A DNA stretch of 64,000 nt from Methyloligella sp050110875 (GCA_050110875.1 CP188828.1:62001-126000), one strand, 5' to 3'. Shown: positions 1 to 7,589, numbered from the stretch's first letter. The notes: generated from the letters alone by a model not told the origin. A program made the numbers and translations.

Positions 1-29
1 CCTATTGGATCGAACCAAGGGAGGAACTC

Positions 30-326
30 GTGACGAAGCATATCTTTTTGAGTGTCATGCTGGCGGCCGGTCTTCTCTTCGCCGGCCAGACGGGTGAGGC
101 GCAAGCCGCTATGGCGACACCGGGTGCAGGCATTGCCCAAAGCGCGGTCCAGGGCGGACTCGTGCAAAAGGCAGCTTGGCGCTGCGGTCCGCGCCGCTGT
201 CATTGGATGCCGGGCTATGTGGGGCCGATCCCGCCTCATGCCCGCAGCTGGGGCCCGCCGCCGCGTCCGGTCTGCGTCTGGAAGCGCGGTCTCCTCGGCC
301 GCTGGAAGATGGATTGCGACGATTAG
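30..326 (+). CDS. small exported Cys/Trp/Pro-rich protein
   Basis: A 98-residue protein starting at GTG, preceded by a good ribosome site (GGGAGG about 5 nt upstream). Residues 1-26 look like a Sec signal peptide (hydrophobic LSVMLAAGLLFAG, then a likely cut near AQA). The mature part is rich in Arg, Pro, Trp and Cys (WRCGPRRCHWMPGY near residue 50, PVCVWKRG near 80), so disulfides in the periplasm are plausible. I do not recognise the family. It resembles in build, not clearly in sequence, the short exported proteins at 4205 and 4731. A strong terminator follows directly, so it ends its transcript. Confidence 0.7.
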   Translation: MTKHIFLSVMLAAGLLFAGQTGEAQAAMATPGAGIAQSAVQGGLVQKAAWRCGPRRCHWMPGYVGPIPPHARSWGPPPRPVCVWKRGLLGRWKMDCDD

Positions 327-352
327 GTGCGTCCAGCGTCGCAGAAGAGAGA

Positions 353-380
353 AGCGTCGGCTGCGGCCGGCGCTTTTTTA
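353..380 (+). terminator. rho-independent terminator
   Basis: Inverted repeat AGCGTCGGC (353-361) with GCCGGCGCT (366-374), one G-U pair, loop TGCG, then a T run through 379. This is a textbook intrinsic terminator for the gene ending at 326. The opposite strand lacks a comparable T run, so it should not end the convergent gene at 394-816. Confidence 0.9.
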
Positions 381-393
381 TTGGCAAGCAGCT

Positions 394-816
394 TTATCGG
401 CAAGCAGCCGCTTCGAGGGACCGGGCGGCGGAGAGGAAGCTCTCGCCGTAGATGGTGGAATTGGAATCCTCGAGGACCTGGATTCCCTTGCGGACATCGG
501 CGCACTGGGCGGCGGGGTCGGTTTGGCCGGTCGCCCGGTCCACGTAATACTCGCCGACGAGATCGTTCTCGTAAGGCGCATTTTCGATCAGGCGGGTGCA
601 GGCATCCACCTGTTCCTGGGCGGGAATATCGCCGACGGTGTTCCGGCAGCGCTCCTGGTCCTTCTTGTCTTCCTCGATCTCGGCCATGAAGTCCTCGAAG
701 GAATAATCGTCGGAATAACCATCGTCCTGGGCGCGCCCGGTCTCCGGCACCATCATGCCGCCCGCCATGGCGAGCGCCCCGAAAAGAACTGAAGCAAAGA
801 GAAATCGCGCGGCCAT
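394..816 (-). CDS. exported hypothetical protein, acidic, four cysteines
   Basis: A 140-residue protein on the minus strand with an N-terminal signal peptide (FLFASVLFGALAMAGGMM, likely cut after GRAQ near residue 30). The mature part is acidic at its start (DDGYSDDYSFEDFMAEIEED) and carries Cys residues near 57, 72, 104 and 139, spaced so that two disulfides are possible. The segment around QVDACTRLIENAPYEN resembles the Sel1/TPR-like repeat openings seen in alphaproteobacterial exported proteins, but this is a weak likeness. It is monocistronic, between a convergent gene and tRNA-Thr. No function is assigned. Confidence 0.7.
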   Translation of the reverse strand: MAARFLFASVLFGALAMAGGMMVPETGRAQDDGYSDDYSFEDFMAEIEEDKKDQERCRNTVGDIPAQEQVDACTRLIENAPYENDLVGEYYVDRATGQTDPAAQCADVRKGIQVLEDSNSTIYGESFLSAARSLEAAACR

Positions 817-871
817 AACCTCAACCCCCTGTTGAGATTTTATAGCAGACCCGCAAACATTGAAAAGAGAG

Positions 872-947
872 TGGTGCCGGCTGGAGGATTCGAACCCCCG
901 ACCTACTGATTACAAATCAGCCGCTCTACCAACTGAGCTAAGCCGGC
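872..947 (-). tRNA. tRNA-Thr (anticodon TGT)
   Basis: Read on the minus strand this is a full 76-nt cloverleaf: acceptor GCCGGCT, D arm GCTCAGTTGGTAGAGC, anticodon arm with loop TTTGTAA (anticodon TGT), T arm GGGGGTTCGAATCCTCC, and an encoded CCA end. It reads ACA codons. In many proteobacteria a tRNA-Thr lies in the tRNA-Tyr/tRNA-Gly cluster before secE; here it is about 5 kb away and in the opposite orientation. Confidence 0.97.
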
Positions 948-1373
948 TTTCTCGGCGGTGTTGCCATTTCGAGAGCGCCTTGGCGCGGCGCGGCAAGCCG
1001 CCGACCGTGGACCGTGCATCCTGGATAGCCGGGGTGAGAGCGCTCTTCAAGCGGGAAGGGGCGAGGGGTCTGTTTTGCGCCCAGCCAATGATCTGACGCC
1101 TCAGCTCCGGTCACGCGCAGCGTTTTCACCCTCTGCTATGCTTTTTCTTGCCTTGGCATAAATTTTTGCTGCCTCTAAGCGGTCTGTGGGGCTTCCGTTC
1201 TCCCCGTCATCCGCGCTATGTGGCGGGTGCGCTTTCGGCGATGACGGATGCGCTTTTGAGATGAGGATTCGGAATTCGGGCTCTTGGGACAAAGACAAGG
1301 CGGTCCGGGCTATTCGTGCGCCAGGCCGCAGACGGGGAAGAACAGAGTCGTTTCAAGAGGATGGAAGGATTAG
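948..1373. other. 426-bp stretch without a recognisable gene
   Basis: The stretch lies between tRNA-Thr (minus) and the IalB-like gene (plus), so it should hold divergent promoters. Around 1140-1170 there is an AT-rich patch with T runs that contrasts with the GC-rich surroundings. Short open frames here have no ribosome site or family resemblance. I see no convincing RNA gene. Confidence 0.5.
1022..1050 (-). promoter_or_regulatory. possible promoter for tRNA-Thr
   Basis: On the minus strand TTGAAG (1050-1045) is followed after 17 nt by TATCCA (1027-1022), about 75 nt before the tRNA start. The -35 is good and the -10 is weak. This is only a pattern match. Confidence 0.25.
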
Positions 1374-1376
1374 GTG

Positions 1377-1970
1377 ATGCGCCAAGTGAGTAATCGTTTC
1401 GGTGGGCTGCGCGCCGGATTGAAAGGCGTTTTTCTGGCCTGCGGCCTGGGATTGGCGGCGGGCGCTGCCATGCCGGTGCAGGCTCAGTCTATCGCCACGC
1501 CGGTGAAGCCGGATGTCAGCCTGCCTGGCGGCGCATCTTCGCTGACCGAGACCCATGGGGATTGGACGGTGCGGTGCACGGTGGAGGCGGAAGGCAAGCG
1601 ATGCGCCTTCAGCCAGTCGCTGGGCAACAAGCAGACCGGTCAGCGGTTGCTGAGCATGGAGCTCGGCCCGGTAGAGGGCGGTGTGGAAGGGGTGATCCTG
1701 GCGCCGTTCGGCCTGCGGCTTGCGACGGGGCTGACCCTGAAGCTCAACGATCAGGAGCAGCTCGGCGAGCCGATCGGCTTCACGACCTGCGTGGAGGCCG
1801 GCTGCGTGGCGCCGGTGAAATTCGATGACGCCACGGTCTCGAAGCTCGCAAAGGGCGAGACCATGACCGTCAATGCCGAGAACGGCTCCAACGGCGAGCC
1901 GGTGGTTCTGACCATCTCGCTGAAAGGCTTCGAAGCGGCCCGCAAGCGGTCGGCGGAGATCATGCAGTAG
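1377..1970 (+). CDS. IalB-like (invasion-associated locus B family) exported protein
   Basis: About 197 residues, with ATG at 1377 (a GTG directly before it at 1374 is an alternative start). Residues 15-37 form a signal peptide (VFLACGLGLAAGAAMPVQAQ). The mature part has the family layout: HGDWTVRCT opening, Cys pair around KRCAFSQ, a central LAPFGLRLATGLTLKLND strand region, then CVEAGCVAPVKFDD and a C-terminal strand VVLTISLKGFEAA. IalB-family proteins are periplasmic or envelope-associated; the name comes from Bartonella erythrocyte invasion, but most alphaproteobacterial members are not known virulence factors. It is followed convergently, 25 bp away, by the beta-barrel gene. Confidence 0.88.
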   Translation: MRQVSNRFGGLRAGLKGVFLACGLGLAAGAAMPVQAQSIATPVKPDVSLPGGASSLTETHGDWTVRCTVEAEGKRCAFSQSLGNKQTGQRLLSMELGPVEGGVEGVILAPFGLRLATGLTLKLNDQEQLGEPIGFTTCVEAGCVAPVKFDDATVSKLAKGETMTVNAENGSNGEPVVLTISLKGFEAARKRSAEIMQ

Positions 1971-1995
1971 GCTCTTTGCCTCGGCGGCGGCGGGC

Positions 1996-3033
1996 CTAGA
2001 AGGTGAAGAACTTATAGGTCACGTCGCCGTAGACGCCGATGCGTTCGCTGGTGAAGTCGTTGAGATCGACATCCGTGCCGCTGGCGACAAATTCCTGGGT
2101 GCCGTTGGTTTCCGCGTACCAGTAGCGGAAGCCGCCGGTGAGCGCCCAATTCTCCGTAATGTCGACCTGAGCGGCCGCTTCGATCTGGTAGCCCCAGCCC
2201 GTGCCGTCGCCTTGAATATTCGGCACGGGGCCGAGATCGTTGCGGTAGAAGTGGCTGTCCTCGTTATAGAGCCCGGCAACCGGCAGAAGCGCGAAATCGC
2301 CGATCAGGGTGATGCGGTCGTAGAATTTTGCCCTCACTTCCGTGCCGAGGCGCAAGGAATACCAGTTCGCTTCGTTGCGGATTGCGCGGGATCCCGGAGC
2401 GATGAGATTGGTTCCGGGAGGGCACATGGTGCCGCCGGTGCAGCGCGCGCCATAGGCATCGGCCGTCTCGCCCCAATAGTTGAAGCCGACGAACGGGCTG
2501 ACGTCGATCTGCGGGCCGGCGGCCGTCACGAAGCTGAAGCGCTTGCCGATATCGATGGTGCCGTAGAGCATGTTGTCGCCCTCGATGCTGCTCGAGGTGT
2601 CGGAGAATTTCACCTGCCCGGCGAAGTAGTCCTCGTCGTCGAGATTGCCGCCATCGAGCCAGCCGCCGCCGAAGAAGCCCTTGAAGATCCATTGGTTGGG
2701 ATTTTCGGCTCGCAGCACGTATTCCAGGGTGCGGCCCTGCATCCCGTCATAGTCGAGGACGGAGGTCGGGCTTCCGAGGGCAGGGTTGACCCGTGCCGAA
2801 TCGATGCTGAAGCTGGTGCTGCCCTCACTCGCCCAATAGCGCAGGGACATCTGGAAATTGGGCTCGGGCGTGGGCGGCGGGGGGATATAGACTTCGGGCT
2901 CGATAGGGCCGGCGCCGCCCTTATAGATCGGCACGACTCCTCCGTAGTTCTGCGCATCGGCCGGGGTGCAGGCAAAGCCGATGATCAGACTCAGGGCCAT
3001 TCCCAAAGCGAAGCGGCGAAAGTCCAGTCTCAT
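1996..3033 (-). CDS. outer-membrane beta-barrel protein
   Basis: 345 residues with a signal peptide (residues 1-27, ending ADAQ), then a Pro-rich linker (YIPPPPTPEPNF) and alternating amphipathic strands to a terminal YKFFTF. A C-terminal Phe preceded by aromatic residues is the usual signal for BAM-dependent outer-membrane insertion. Repeated strand patterns (WGYQIEAAAQVDIT, WALTGGFRYWYAE) fit a barrel of roughly 10-12 strands. One cysteine pair lies in a predicted loop (ARCTGGTMCPPG). The substrate is unknown; it resembles omptin/porin-type barrels in general build, and I see no basis for a protease assignment. Confidence 0.82.
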   Translation of the reverse strand: MRLDFRRFALGMALSLIIGFACTPADAQNYGGVVPIYKGGAGPIEPEVYIPPPPTPEPNFQMSLRYWASEGSTSFSIDSARVNPALGSPTSVLDYDGMQGRTLEYVLRAENPNQWIFKGFFGGGWLDGGNLDDEDYFAGQVKFSDTSSSIEGDNMLYGTIDIGKRFSFVTAAGPQIDVSPFVGFNYWGETADAYGARCTGGTMCPPGTNLIAPGSRAIRNEANWYSLRLGTEVRAKFYDRITLIGDFALLPVAGLYNEDSHFYRNDLGPVPNIQGDGTGWGYQIEAAAQVDITENWALTGGFRYWYAETNGTQEFVASGTDVDLNDFTSERIGVYGDVTYKFFTF

Positions 3034-3138
3034 GTTCTCCCCACGGTGCAGGCGGACGCCGGATGGTTCGCGCCGTCTCGGCCAGAGTGGGGAGGGGATG
3101 GTTAATAGCGGCTTAAAAGGCGGCCCGAAATGAAACAG

Positions 3139-3158
3139 CCCGGTCCGGAATTGCCGGG
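3139..3158 (-). terminator. weak hairpin after the YqjE-like gene
   Basis: CCCGG (3139-3143) pairs with CCGGG (3154-3158) around a 10-nt loop. On the minus strand it is followed by CTGTTTCATTT, a poor T tract. It may terminate the two-gene minus-strand unit at 3229-3950. Confidence 0.35.
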
Positions 3159-3228
3159 CGGGGCTGCCGATGTTCTGTATGCGGGCTTTCTACACCGTTT
3201 TGCCGCCGATCCCGCCCTGGAACAGCCG

Positions 3229-3651
3229 TCAGCGGCGGCTTGCGAGCAGACCCGCCGCAAAGGCCACGGCGAGGAGAGTGATGGGGCCGACCCGCTTCAT
3301 GGCCCGGTTCAGGCTGCGTTCGGCCATCTCCAGACTTTCCGTTCCGGCCTCGACAATCATCTCGGGCTGGGATTTGGGCGGCCGTTCCCCGAACAAGGGA
3401 ATGGCCGCGAGAATGAAGCAGGCGAGCAAGAACAATCCCCCCGCGACGATGCCGGAGGCTTCGAGGGGCGAGAATTCGGCAATCTCAATAAGCGCGTGAT
3501 AGCCAGCCAGCAGAGCGAAGATCAGCGCGAAAAGGAGAAAGACGATGCCGATGACGGCGACGATGGTCTGTCGCTTGATGGCATCGACCTTCTCCTTGAT
3601 CCGGGCTCCGATCTGTAGACTGGAGATCAGTCCAAGAATTCTTCCAAGCAT
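3229..3651 (-). CDS. YqjE-like inner-membrane protein ('phage holin family' label)
   Basis: 140 residues. After an amphipathic N-terminus there are two adjacent transmembrane helices (about residues 30-53 and 66-87) and a hydrophobic C-terminal segment (PITLLAVAFAAGLLASRR). This is the layout of the YqjE / Actinobacteriophage-holin superfamily III proteins; the family name is historical and nothing here is phage-like. It starts 11 bp after the YqjD-like gene, the same pairing as yqjD-yqjE in enterobacteria, which supports a shared membrane-linked stress role. Confidence 0.8.
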   Translation of the reverse strand: MLGRILGLISSLQIGARIKEKVDAIKRQTIVAVIGIVFLLFALIFALLAGYHALIEIAEFSPLEASGIVAGGLFLLACFILAAIPLFGERPPKSQPEMIVEAGTESLEMAERSLNRAMKRVGPITLLAVAFAAGLLASRR

Positions 3652-3662
3652 GAAGCCGTGTC

Positions 3663-3950
3663 CTAGCGGCGGGTGAATATGCCGAAGAGAAAGCCGAGAC
3701 CGGCGGCGATGGCGACCGCCTGCAGCGGATTCTTGCGGATCGCTTCTTCGGCCTCGTAAGCCGTCTCTTTGGCTTTGTCTTGGGCACGGCCCATCTGACG
3801 ATTGGCTATATTGGTCACGGTAGTTTTCAGGCCTTCGATCTCCTCGCGGATGGAGGCGATATGCTCGACCAGCTCATCCGCTTCGGACTGGGTTGCCCCT
3901 GCACTTGTCGCGTTCTTCTTAGCGCCAGAACGAAGATCATCGGTGGACAT
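3663..3950 (-). CDS. YqjD/ElaB-like (DUF883) membrane-anchored protein
   Basis: 95 residues if started at MSTDDL (3950); an in-frame start at 3971 would add seven residues. The middle is a long charged helix (about residues 28-68: ELVEHIASIREEIEGLK, then AQDKAKETAYEAEEAIRKNP) and the end is one transmembrane helix with glycine spacing (AVAIAAGLGFLFGIFTRR). In E. coli YqjD and ElaB bind ribosomes and tether them to the inner membrane in stationary phase; that role here is inferred from layout only. It forms a two-gene unit with the YqjE-like gene downstream. Confidence 0.8.
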   Translation of the reverse strand: MSTDDLRSGAKKNATSAGATQSEADELVEHIASIREEIEGLKTTVTNIANRQMGRAQDKAKETAYEAEEAIRKNPLQAVAIAAGLGFLFGIFTRR

Positions 3951-4204
3951 GCGAATATTCCCTTCTCTCATGCATTAGTCGCAGCGGTACCCGGTTAACT
4001 TGCCGCTAGGCCCGCAGTTCCATAGGATCGCCGCACTCCTGTCAGCTTGAGTCGACCGCAAAGCATGCGACATCTCGCAGTATGACAGATGCGTCTTTAC
4101 GGGCGATGAAAGCCGCTGAAGAGTCGATCATTTCGGGCGACGGGGCCGGAGAGTTCCGTTATGCTGGAGACGAATTCGAGATCGCATCGGAGCAGGGAAT
4201 AACG

Positions 4205-4540
4205 ATGCAAGGCAATCGCAAATGGAGCGTTCGTGCCGCGTTGGCGGCTGCGGCGCTCGGGGCCACCGGGCTGTTGGCGCCGATCGCGGCCCAGGCGGGG
4301 GCGGTTCACGCCGGTGCCGTCGCAGGGCAGCAGGCGGCAATGCAGAACGGGCTCCTGCAACAGGTCATCTTCCATCACCGCAAGCGTCCCACGGAGCTTT
4401 ACTGCGTCGAGGGGGATCACTGGTGGTATTACAGGCCCTACCAGACGGCGGGCGAGAACTATGCGCGCTGCATGCCGTATTTCCACTATCCGGCCGAGCG
4501 TGCCGGCGCCTATGGGCCGCCGCCCGACGGGATGAAATAG
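4205..4540 (+). CDS. small exported protein, Tyr/Trp-rich
   Basis: 111 residues. The start is set at ATG 4205 because a ribosome site (GCAGGGA) lies 7-12 nt upstream and a clean signal peptide follows (ALAAAALGATGLLAPIAAQAG); the frame is open upstream to 4082 but that part looks non-coding. The mature protein has Cys residues near 68 and 90 (LYCVEGDHWWYYRPY, YARCMPYFHYP), enough for one disulfide. No family is recognised. It is the middle of three short exported proteins within the first 5 kb. Confidence 0.65.
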   Translation: MQGNRKWSVRAALAAAALGATGLLAPIAAQAGAVHAGAVAGQQAAMQNGLLQQVIFHHRKRPTELYCVEGDHWWYYRPYQTAGENYARCMPYFHYPAERAGAYGPPPDGMK

Positions 4541-4730
4541 GCCGCCGCTTTTCCAATCCTGCTGAGGAGTGCGTGTTCCGTGCCAGTATGAGGCATCGGT
4601 TCAGGGCCATTTAACGCTTTAAATTCCGCGTGTTAACGCGCCCGATACGGGTGTTGTTGCAGACTTCGCGCGCCATCGGCCGGCAAGATGTCCTTGTCCA
4701 GCGGGATGGCTTTTCCTTGGAGTCCGCAAC

Positions 4731-5105
4731 ATGAAGTTTGTCTTGAGTCTCGCTGCGGTGCTTGCGCTGGTCCTCGGAGTCACTCTCCCGCTGGGACACC
4801 AGGCGGAAGCCGGGTGCTGGAAACCCCGCTGCGCCCGCGTCGCTGTCGTGCCGGCGCCTGTGGTCGTGCAGCCGGTTCCGGTGTCCCCGCCTGAGGTGGT
4901 CTATGCCGTGCCTCAGCCGAATCCGATCCCGGCGCGCCGTTTCCGTCGCTGCGGCGGCAATTGCTACACCTCTTACCGCTACCCGCTCTACGCCGGCGGC
5001 TATACGGCCAATGCGTCCGTTGGCTGTGGCCTCGGTGTTCGGTCTTGCGGTTATTTCCGCCGCGACTGCTGGTACGACGCTTTCGGCCGCCGGTTCTGCA
5101 ACTAA
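4731..5105 (+). CDS. small exported Cys-rich protein
   Basis: 124 residues starting at ATG 4731. A signal peptide covers residues 1-27 (FVLSLAAVLALVLGVTLPLG, cut near AEA). The mature protein has eight cysteines: two near its start (GCWKPRC), a Val/Pro-rich linker, then six in a Tyr/Gly/Arg-rich C-terminal half (CGGNC, CGLGVRSCGYFRRDCW, FC). The even count and periplasmic destination suggest disulfide bonding. The family is unknown. A stem-loop terminator lies 22 bp after the stop. Confidence 0.68.
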   Translation: MKFVLSLAAVLALVLGVTLPLGHQAEAGCWKPRCARVAVVPAPVVVQPVPVSPPEVVYAVPQPNPIPARRFRRCGGNCYTSYRYPLYAGGYTANASVGCGLGVRSCGYFRRDCWYDAFGRRFCN

Positions 5106-5127
5106 GCAGACGCTGGATTTTAGGGAT

Positions 5128-5165
5128 GGGGAAGGGGTCTCCGACCTCTTCCTCATTCTTCTTTC
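5128..5165 (+). terminator. rho-independent terminator
   Basis: A 12-bp stem with two G-U pairs: GGGGAAGGGGTC (5128-5139) with GACCTCTTCCTC (5143-5154), loop TCC, followed by the T-rich tail ATTCTTCTTTC. It ends the Cys-rich protein gene and lies just before the convergent rlmB stop. Confidence 0.75.
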
Positions 5166-5171
5166 TCCCAA

Positions 5172-6014
5172 TCAGTCGGCCGTGCCCGGTCCTTTCGATG
5201 CCGCCCAATGCAGCGCGATGGCGCCGGCATTGGAAACGTTGAGGCTGGCCAGGGAGTCCTTCGTGCCGATGCGGCAGAGCTGATCGCAGGTCTTGCGGGT
5301 CAGCTCGCGCAAGCCACGGCCTTCGGCGCCGAGCACGATCCCGATTGGGAATTGCGGCGCGGTGCTCTCCAGAGTCTCGGCGCCTTCCTCGGCAAGTCCG
5401 ATGAGCCAGTAGCCGCGGGTTTTCAGCTCCTCCAGGCATTGGGCCAGATTGCCCACCAGAATCACCGGCACGAGATCGAGCGCACCGCTCGCCGTCTTGG
5501 CCAGGGTGGCATTCAGCGGTGCGCTATGGCGTTCCTGCATGATGAGGGCGCCGGCCCCGAAGGCAGCCGCGGAGCGGAGCAGGGCGCCGACATTGTGCGG
5601 ATCGGTGACCTGGTCGAGGACCAGCACCATGTCGCTATCGGGCAGATCGTCGAGGGAAAGGACGGGCAGGGGGGCGACTTCCAGAGCGATTCCCTGATGC
5701 ACCTGGTCCGGTCCGAGCAGCTTGTCGAGATCCTTCGGCGTGACCGTCTTGATCTTCAGGCCGCGCGCCTGGATTGGCCCTTCGAGCCTCTTGGCCGCAT
5801 TGGGAGTGGCCAGCAGGCGATGGACCTGACGCTTCTCGTTGCGTAGGGCGGCCTCGACCGCATGGAGCCCGTAGAGCCAGTGCGGACCGTCGGCGGCCGC
5901 CCCCCGGTGCATCCGGCCCGGAACGCTGCCTTGCAAGCGTCGCCGGCCACGCGCTTTGGGTGGAAAGCCGTCTTTGCCACCCGGCTTGCGGCGCTTCGGC
6001 GATGGATGGGGCAT
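5172..6014 (-). CDS. rlmB: 23S rRNA (guanosine-2'-O-)-methyltransferase RlmB-type
   Basis: 280 residues on the minus strand. TrmH/SpoU-type enzymes methylate a ribose 2'-O using S-adenosylmethionine through a trefoil knot; RlmB modifies G2251 in the 23S P loop. Visible are a basic N-terminal tail (residues 1-45), the substrate-binding opening HWLYGLHAVEAAL, SPOUT motif 1 (LDQVTDPHNVGALLRSA, with the conserved Asn and Arg), motif 2 (GIVLGAEGRGLR) and motif 3 (SLASLNVSNAGAIALH). The start is ATG 6014 because the upstream in-frame part does not resemble the family. It is divergent from the tRNA-secE promoter. A different SpoU target cannot be excluded. Confidence 0.93.
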   Translation of the reverse strand: MPHPSPKRRKPGGKDGFPPKARGRRRLQGSVPGRMHRGAAADGPHWLYGLHAVEAALRNEKRQVHRLLATPNAAKRLEGPIQARGLKIKTVTPKDLDKLLGPDQVHQGIALEVAPLPVLSLDDLPDSDMVLVLDQVTDPHNVGALLRSAAAFGAGALIMQERHSAPLNATLAKTASGALDLVPVILVGNLAQCLEELKTRGYWLIGLAEEGAETLESTAPQFPIGIVLGAEGRGLRELTRKTCDQLCRIGTKDSLASLNVSNAGAIALHWAASKGPGTAD

Positions 6015-6135
6015 CTGTGGATCCTGCTCTCGATTCTCGGCAAGGGGATGCCCTATCTTGCCGCTCAAGCCAAGCTGTAGACACCACCGGCCCAAGATTC
6101 TTACCAAAAATTGGTTGGGAAGGGCGGATTTGGAG

Positions 6136-6164
6136 TTGACAGGCGCGCTCCAGCTTTCCATAAA
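6136..6164 (+). promoter_or_regulatory. sigma-70 type promoter for the tRNA-Tyr/secE operon
   Basis: TTGACA (6136-6141), a 17-nt spacer, then CATAAA (6159-6164). The -35 is a perfect consensus and the spacing is optimal. Expected transcription starts near 6171, about 75 nt before tRNA-Tyr. This is the best-looking promoter in the window, fitting a stable-RNA plus ribosomal-protein operon. Confidence 0.75.
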
Positions 6165-6246
6165 CCAAGGTCTTTGGCGGACCCTGCGGGCTAGCGGCGG
6201 GGCCTTTTTGCTTGGTTAGACATAAGTCCGACAATTCGTCTTAAAA

Positions 6247-6331
6247 GGAGGGGTGCCCGAGTGGCTAAAGGGGACGGGCTGTAAACCCGTTGGCTATGCC
6301 TACGTTGGTTCGAATCCAACCCCCTCCACCA
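6247..6331 (+). tRNA. tRNA-Tyr (anticodon GTA)
   Basis: 85 nt with a long variable arm, as expected for bacterial tRNA-Tyr. Acceptor GGAGGGG pairs with CCCCTCC; the anticodon loop is CTGTAAA; the T loop is TTCGAAT; CCA is encoded. It is the first of three tRNAs co-oriented with secE-nusG. Confidence 0.97.
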
Positions 6332-6355
6332 ACACCCTTTCTTGTGTAGACGGAT

Positions 6356-6429
6356 GCGGGTGTAGCTCAATGGTAGAGCAGCAGCCTTCCAAGCTGACGA
6401 TGAGGGTTCGATTCCCTTCACCCGCTCCA
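6356..6429 (+). tRNA. tRNA-Gly (anticodon TCC)
   Basis: 74 nt: acceptor GCGGGTG with CACCCGC, D arm GCTCAATGGTAGAGC, anticodon loop CTTCCAA (anticodon TCC), T arm AGGGTTCGATTCCCT, encoded CCA. It lies 24 bp after tRNA-Tyr, the usual Tyr-Gly pairing. Confidence 0.97.
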
Positions 6430-6577
6430 ATCCTCGGAGCGCCGGTGCGACAGGTTGGAGCGGAGATCTTGGGTGAAGAGCCTAATCCGTACGGCAAGCG
6501 CCGCCAGTGGGCAGATTTGAGACGGTTCGACGGGCGAGAATAAAGCGAGGCGGCAAGAGCTTGGCGTTACAGCCGAT

Positions 6578-6654
6578 AGGAGTGTAGCTCAACTGGCTAG
6601 AGCACCGGTCTCCAAAACCGGGGGTTGGGGGTTCGAGTCCCTCCACTCCTGCCA
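6578..6654 (+). tRNA. tRNA-Trp (anticodon CCA)
   Basis: 77 nt: acceptor AGGAGTG with CACTCCT, anticodon stem CCGGT/ACCGG with loop CTCCAAA (anticodon CCA), T arm TTCGAGT, encoded CCA. It lies 151 bp before secE; tRNA-Trp before secE is common in bacteria. Confidence 0.97.
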
Positions 6655-6805
6655 CGGCAGGACAGGACTCAAAGAGCCGGGGCTTCGAGAGGCGAGGCTG
6701 GGAGCTCTCCCGAACGGCATTTGCGCAGAGCCGCGCGACTGAGAAATTGAAACGGCGCAGCCCGCAAGATCGTCGGGCGACGCGCCGAGAAGGTAATTTG
6801 AGGCG

Positions 6806-7003
6806 ATGGCGAGAACGAATCCATTCGAGTTTCTGCAGGAGGTGCGGAACGAGGTTTCGAAGGTCACCTGGCCGACCCGCCGGGAGACCGTCATCACGAC
6901 CATCATGGTGGTGATCATGTCGATCCTCGCGGCGCTGTTCTTCCTGGCTGCCGACTGGGTGATGAGCACTGCCGTCAGCTTTATCCTCGGGCTTGGAGGG
7001 TAG
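6806..7003 (+). CDS. secE: preprotein translocase subunit SecE
   Basis: 65 residues, the short single-helix form typical outside enterobacteria. The conserved amphipathic segment is at residues 4-27 (FEFLQEVRNEVSKVTWPTRRET), where the TWP motif packs on SecY. One transmembrane helix follows (about 30-52). SecE clamps SecY (gene at 33173) in the SecYEG channel. nusG starts 8 bp downstream, the near-universal secE-nusG pair. Confidence 0.97.
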   Translation: MARTNPFEFLQEVRNEVSKVTWPTRRETVITTIMVVIMSILAALFFLAADWVMSTAVSFILGLGG

Positions 7004-7011
7004 CGGCTGAA

Positions 7012-7542
7012 ATGGCAATGCGCTGGTACATCGTCCACGCCTACTCGAATTTCGAGCGCAAGGTCGCCGAATCCATCAAGGAGCATGCGGTCTCGGCCGG
7101 GCTCGAGGACAAGTTCGAGCAGGTGCTCGTGCCGATGGAAGAGGTTGTGGAGGTCCGCCGCGGCCGCAAGGTGAGTTCCGAGCGGAAGTTTTTCCCGGGC
7201 TATGTGCTGGTCAAGATGGAGCTCACCGACGAGACCTACCATCTGATCAAGAACACCCCGAAGGTCACGGGCTTCCTCGGAACCGACAACAAGCCGGTGC
7301 CGATCAGCGAGGAAGAGGCGACGCGGATCCTGCAGCAGGTGCAGGAGGGCGTCGAGCGGCCGAAGCCTTCGGTGACTTTCGAGATCGGCGAGCAGGTGCG
7401 GGTGGCGGACGGCCCCTTCGCCTCGTTCAACGGTCTGGTGGAAGAGGTCGACGAGGAGCGGGCGCGGCTCAAGGTTGCGGTTTCGATTTTCGGGCGTGCG
7501 ACGCCGGTCGAGCTGGAATACGGACAGGTCGAGAAGCTCTAG
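7012..7542 (+). CDS. nusG: transcription termination/antitermination factor NusG
   Basis: 176 residues. The N-terminal NGN domain (about 1-110) opens with MRWYIVHAYSNFERKVAESI and contains FFPGYVLVKMEL and TPKVTGFLG. The C-terminal KOW domain (about 125-176) carries FEIGEQVRVADGPFASFNG. The NGN domain binds the RNA polymerase clamp; the KOW domain binds S10 or Rho, coupling transcription to translation or termination. ATG 7012 and ATG 7018 are both possible starts, differing by two residues. Confidence 0.97.
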   Translation: MAMRWYIVHAYSNFERKVAESIKEHAVSAGLEDKFEQVLVPMEEVVEVRRGRKVSSERKFFPGYVLVKMELTDETYHLIKNTPKVTGFLGTDNKPVPISEEEATRILQQVQEGVERPKPSVTFEIGEQVRVADGPFASFNGLVEEVDEERARLKVAVSIFGRATPVELEYGQVEKL

Positions 7543-7589
7543 GGCCGCAAGAGACGGTCCGCGTAGGACAAGCGTAGAAAGAGACGAAG

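Noticed and set aside
3229..3651. Phage holin / prophage remnant
   Set aside because: The family label is historical. There are no neighbouring phage genes, and the partner gene is YqjD-like, a housekeeping arrangement.
6430..6577. Remnant of a second tuf between tRNA-Gly and tRNA-Trp
   Set aside because: I looked for EF-Tu motifs in all frames of the 148 bp and saw none. The gap is non-coding.
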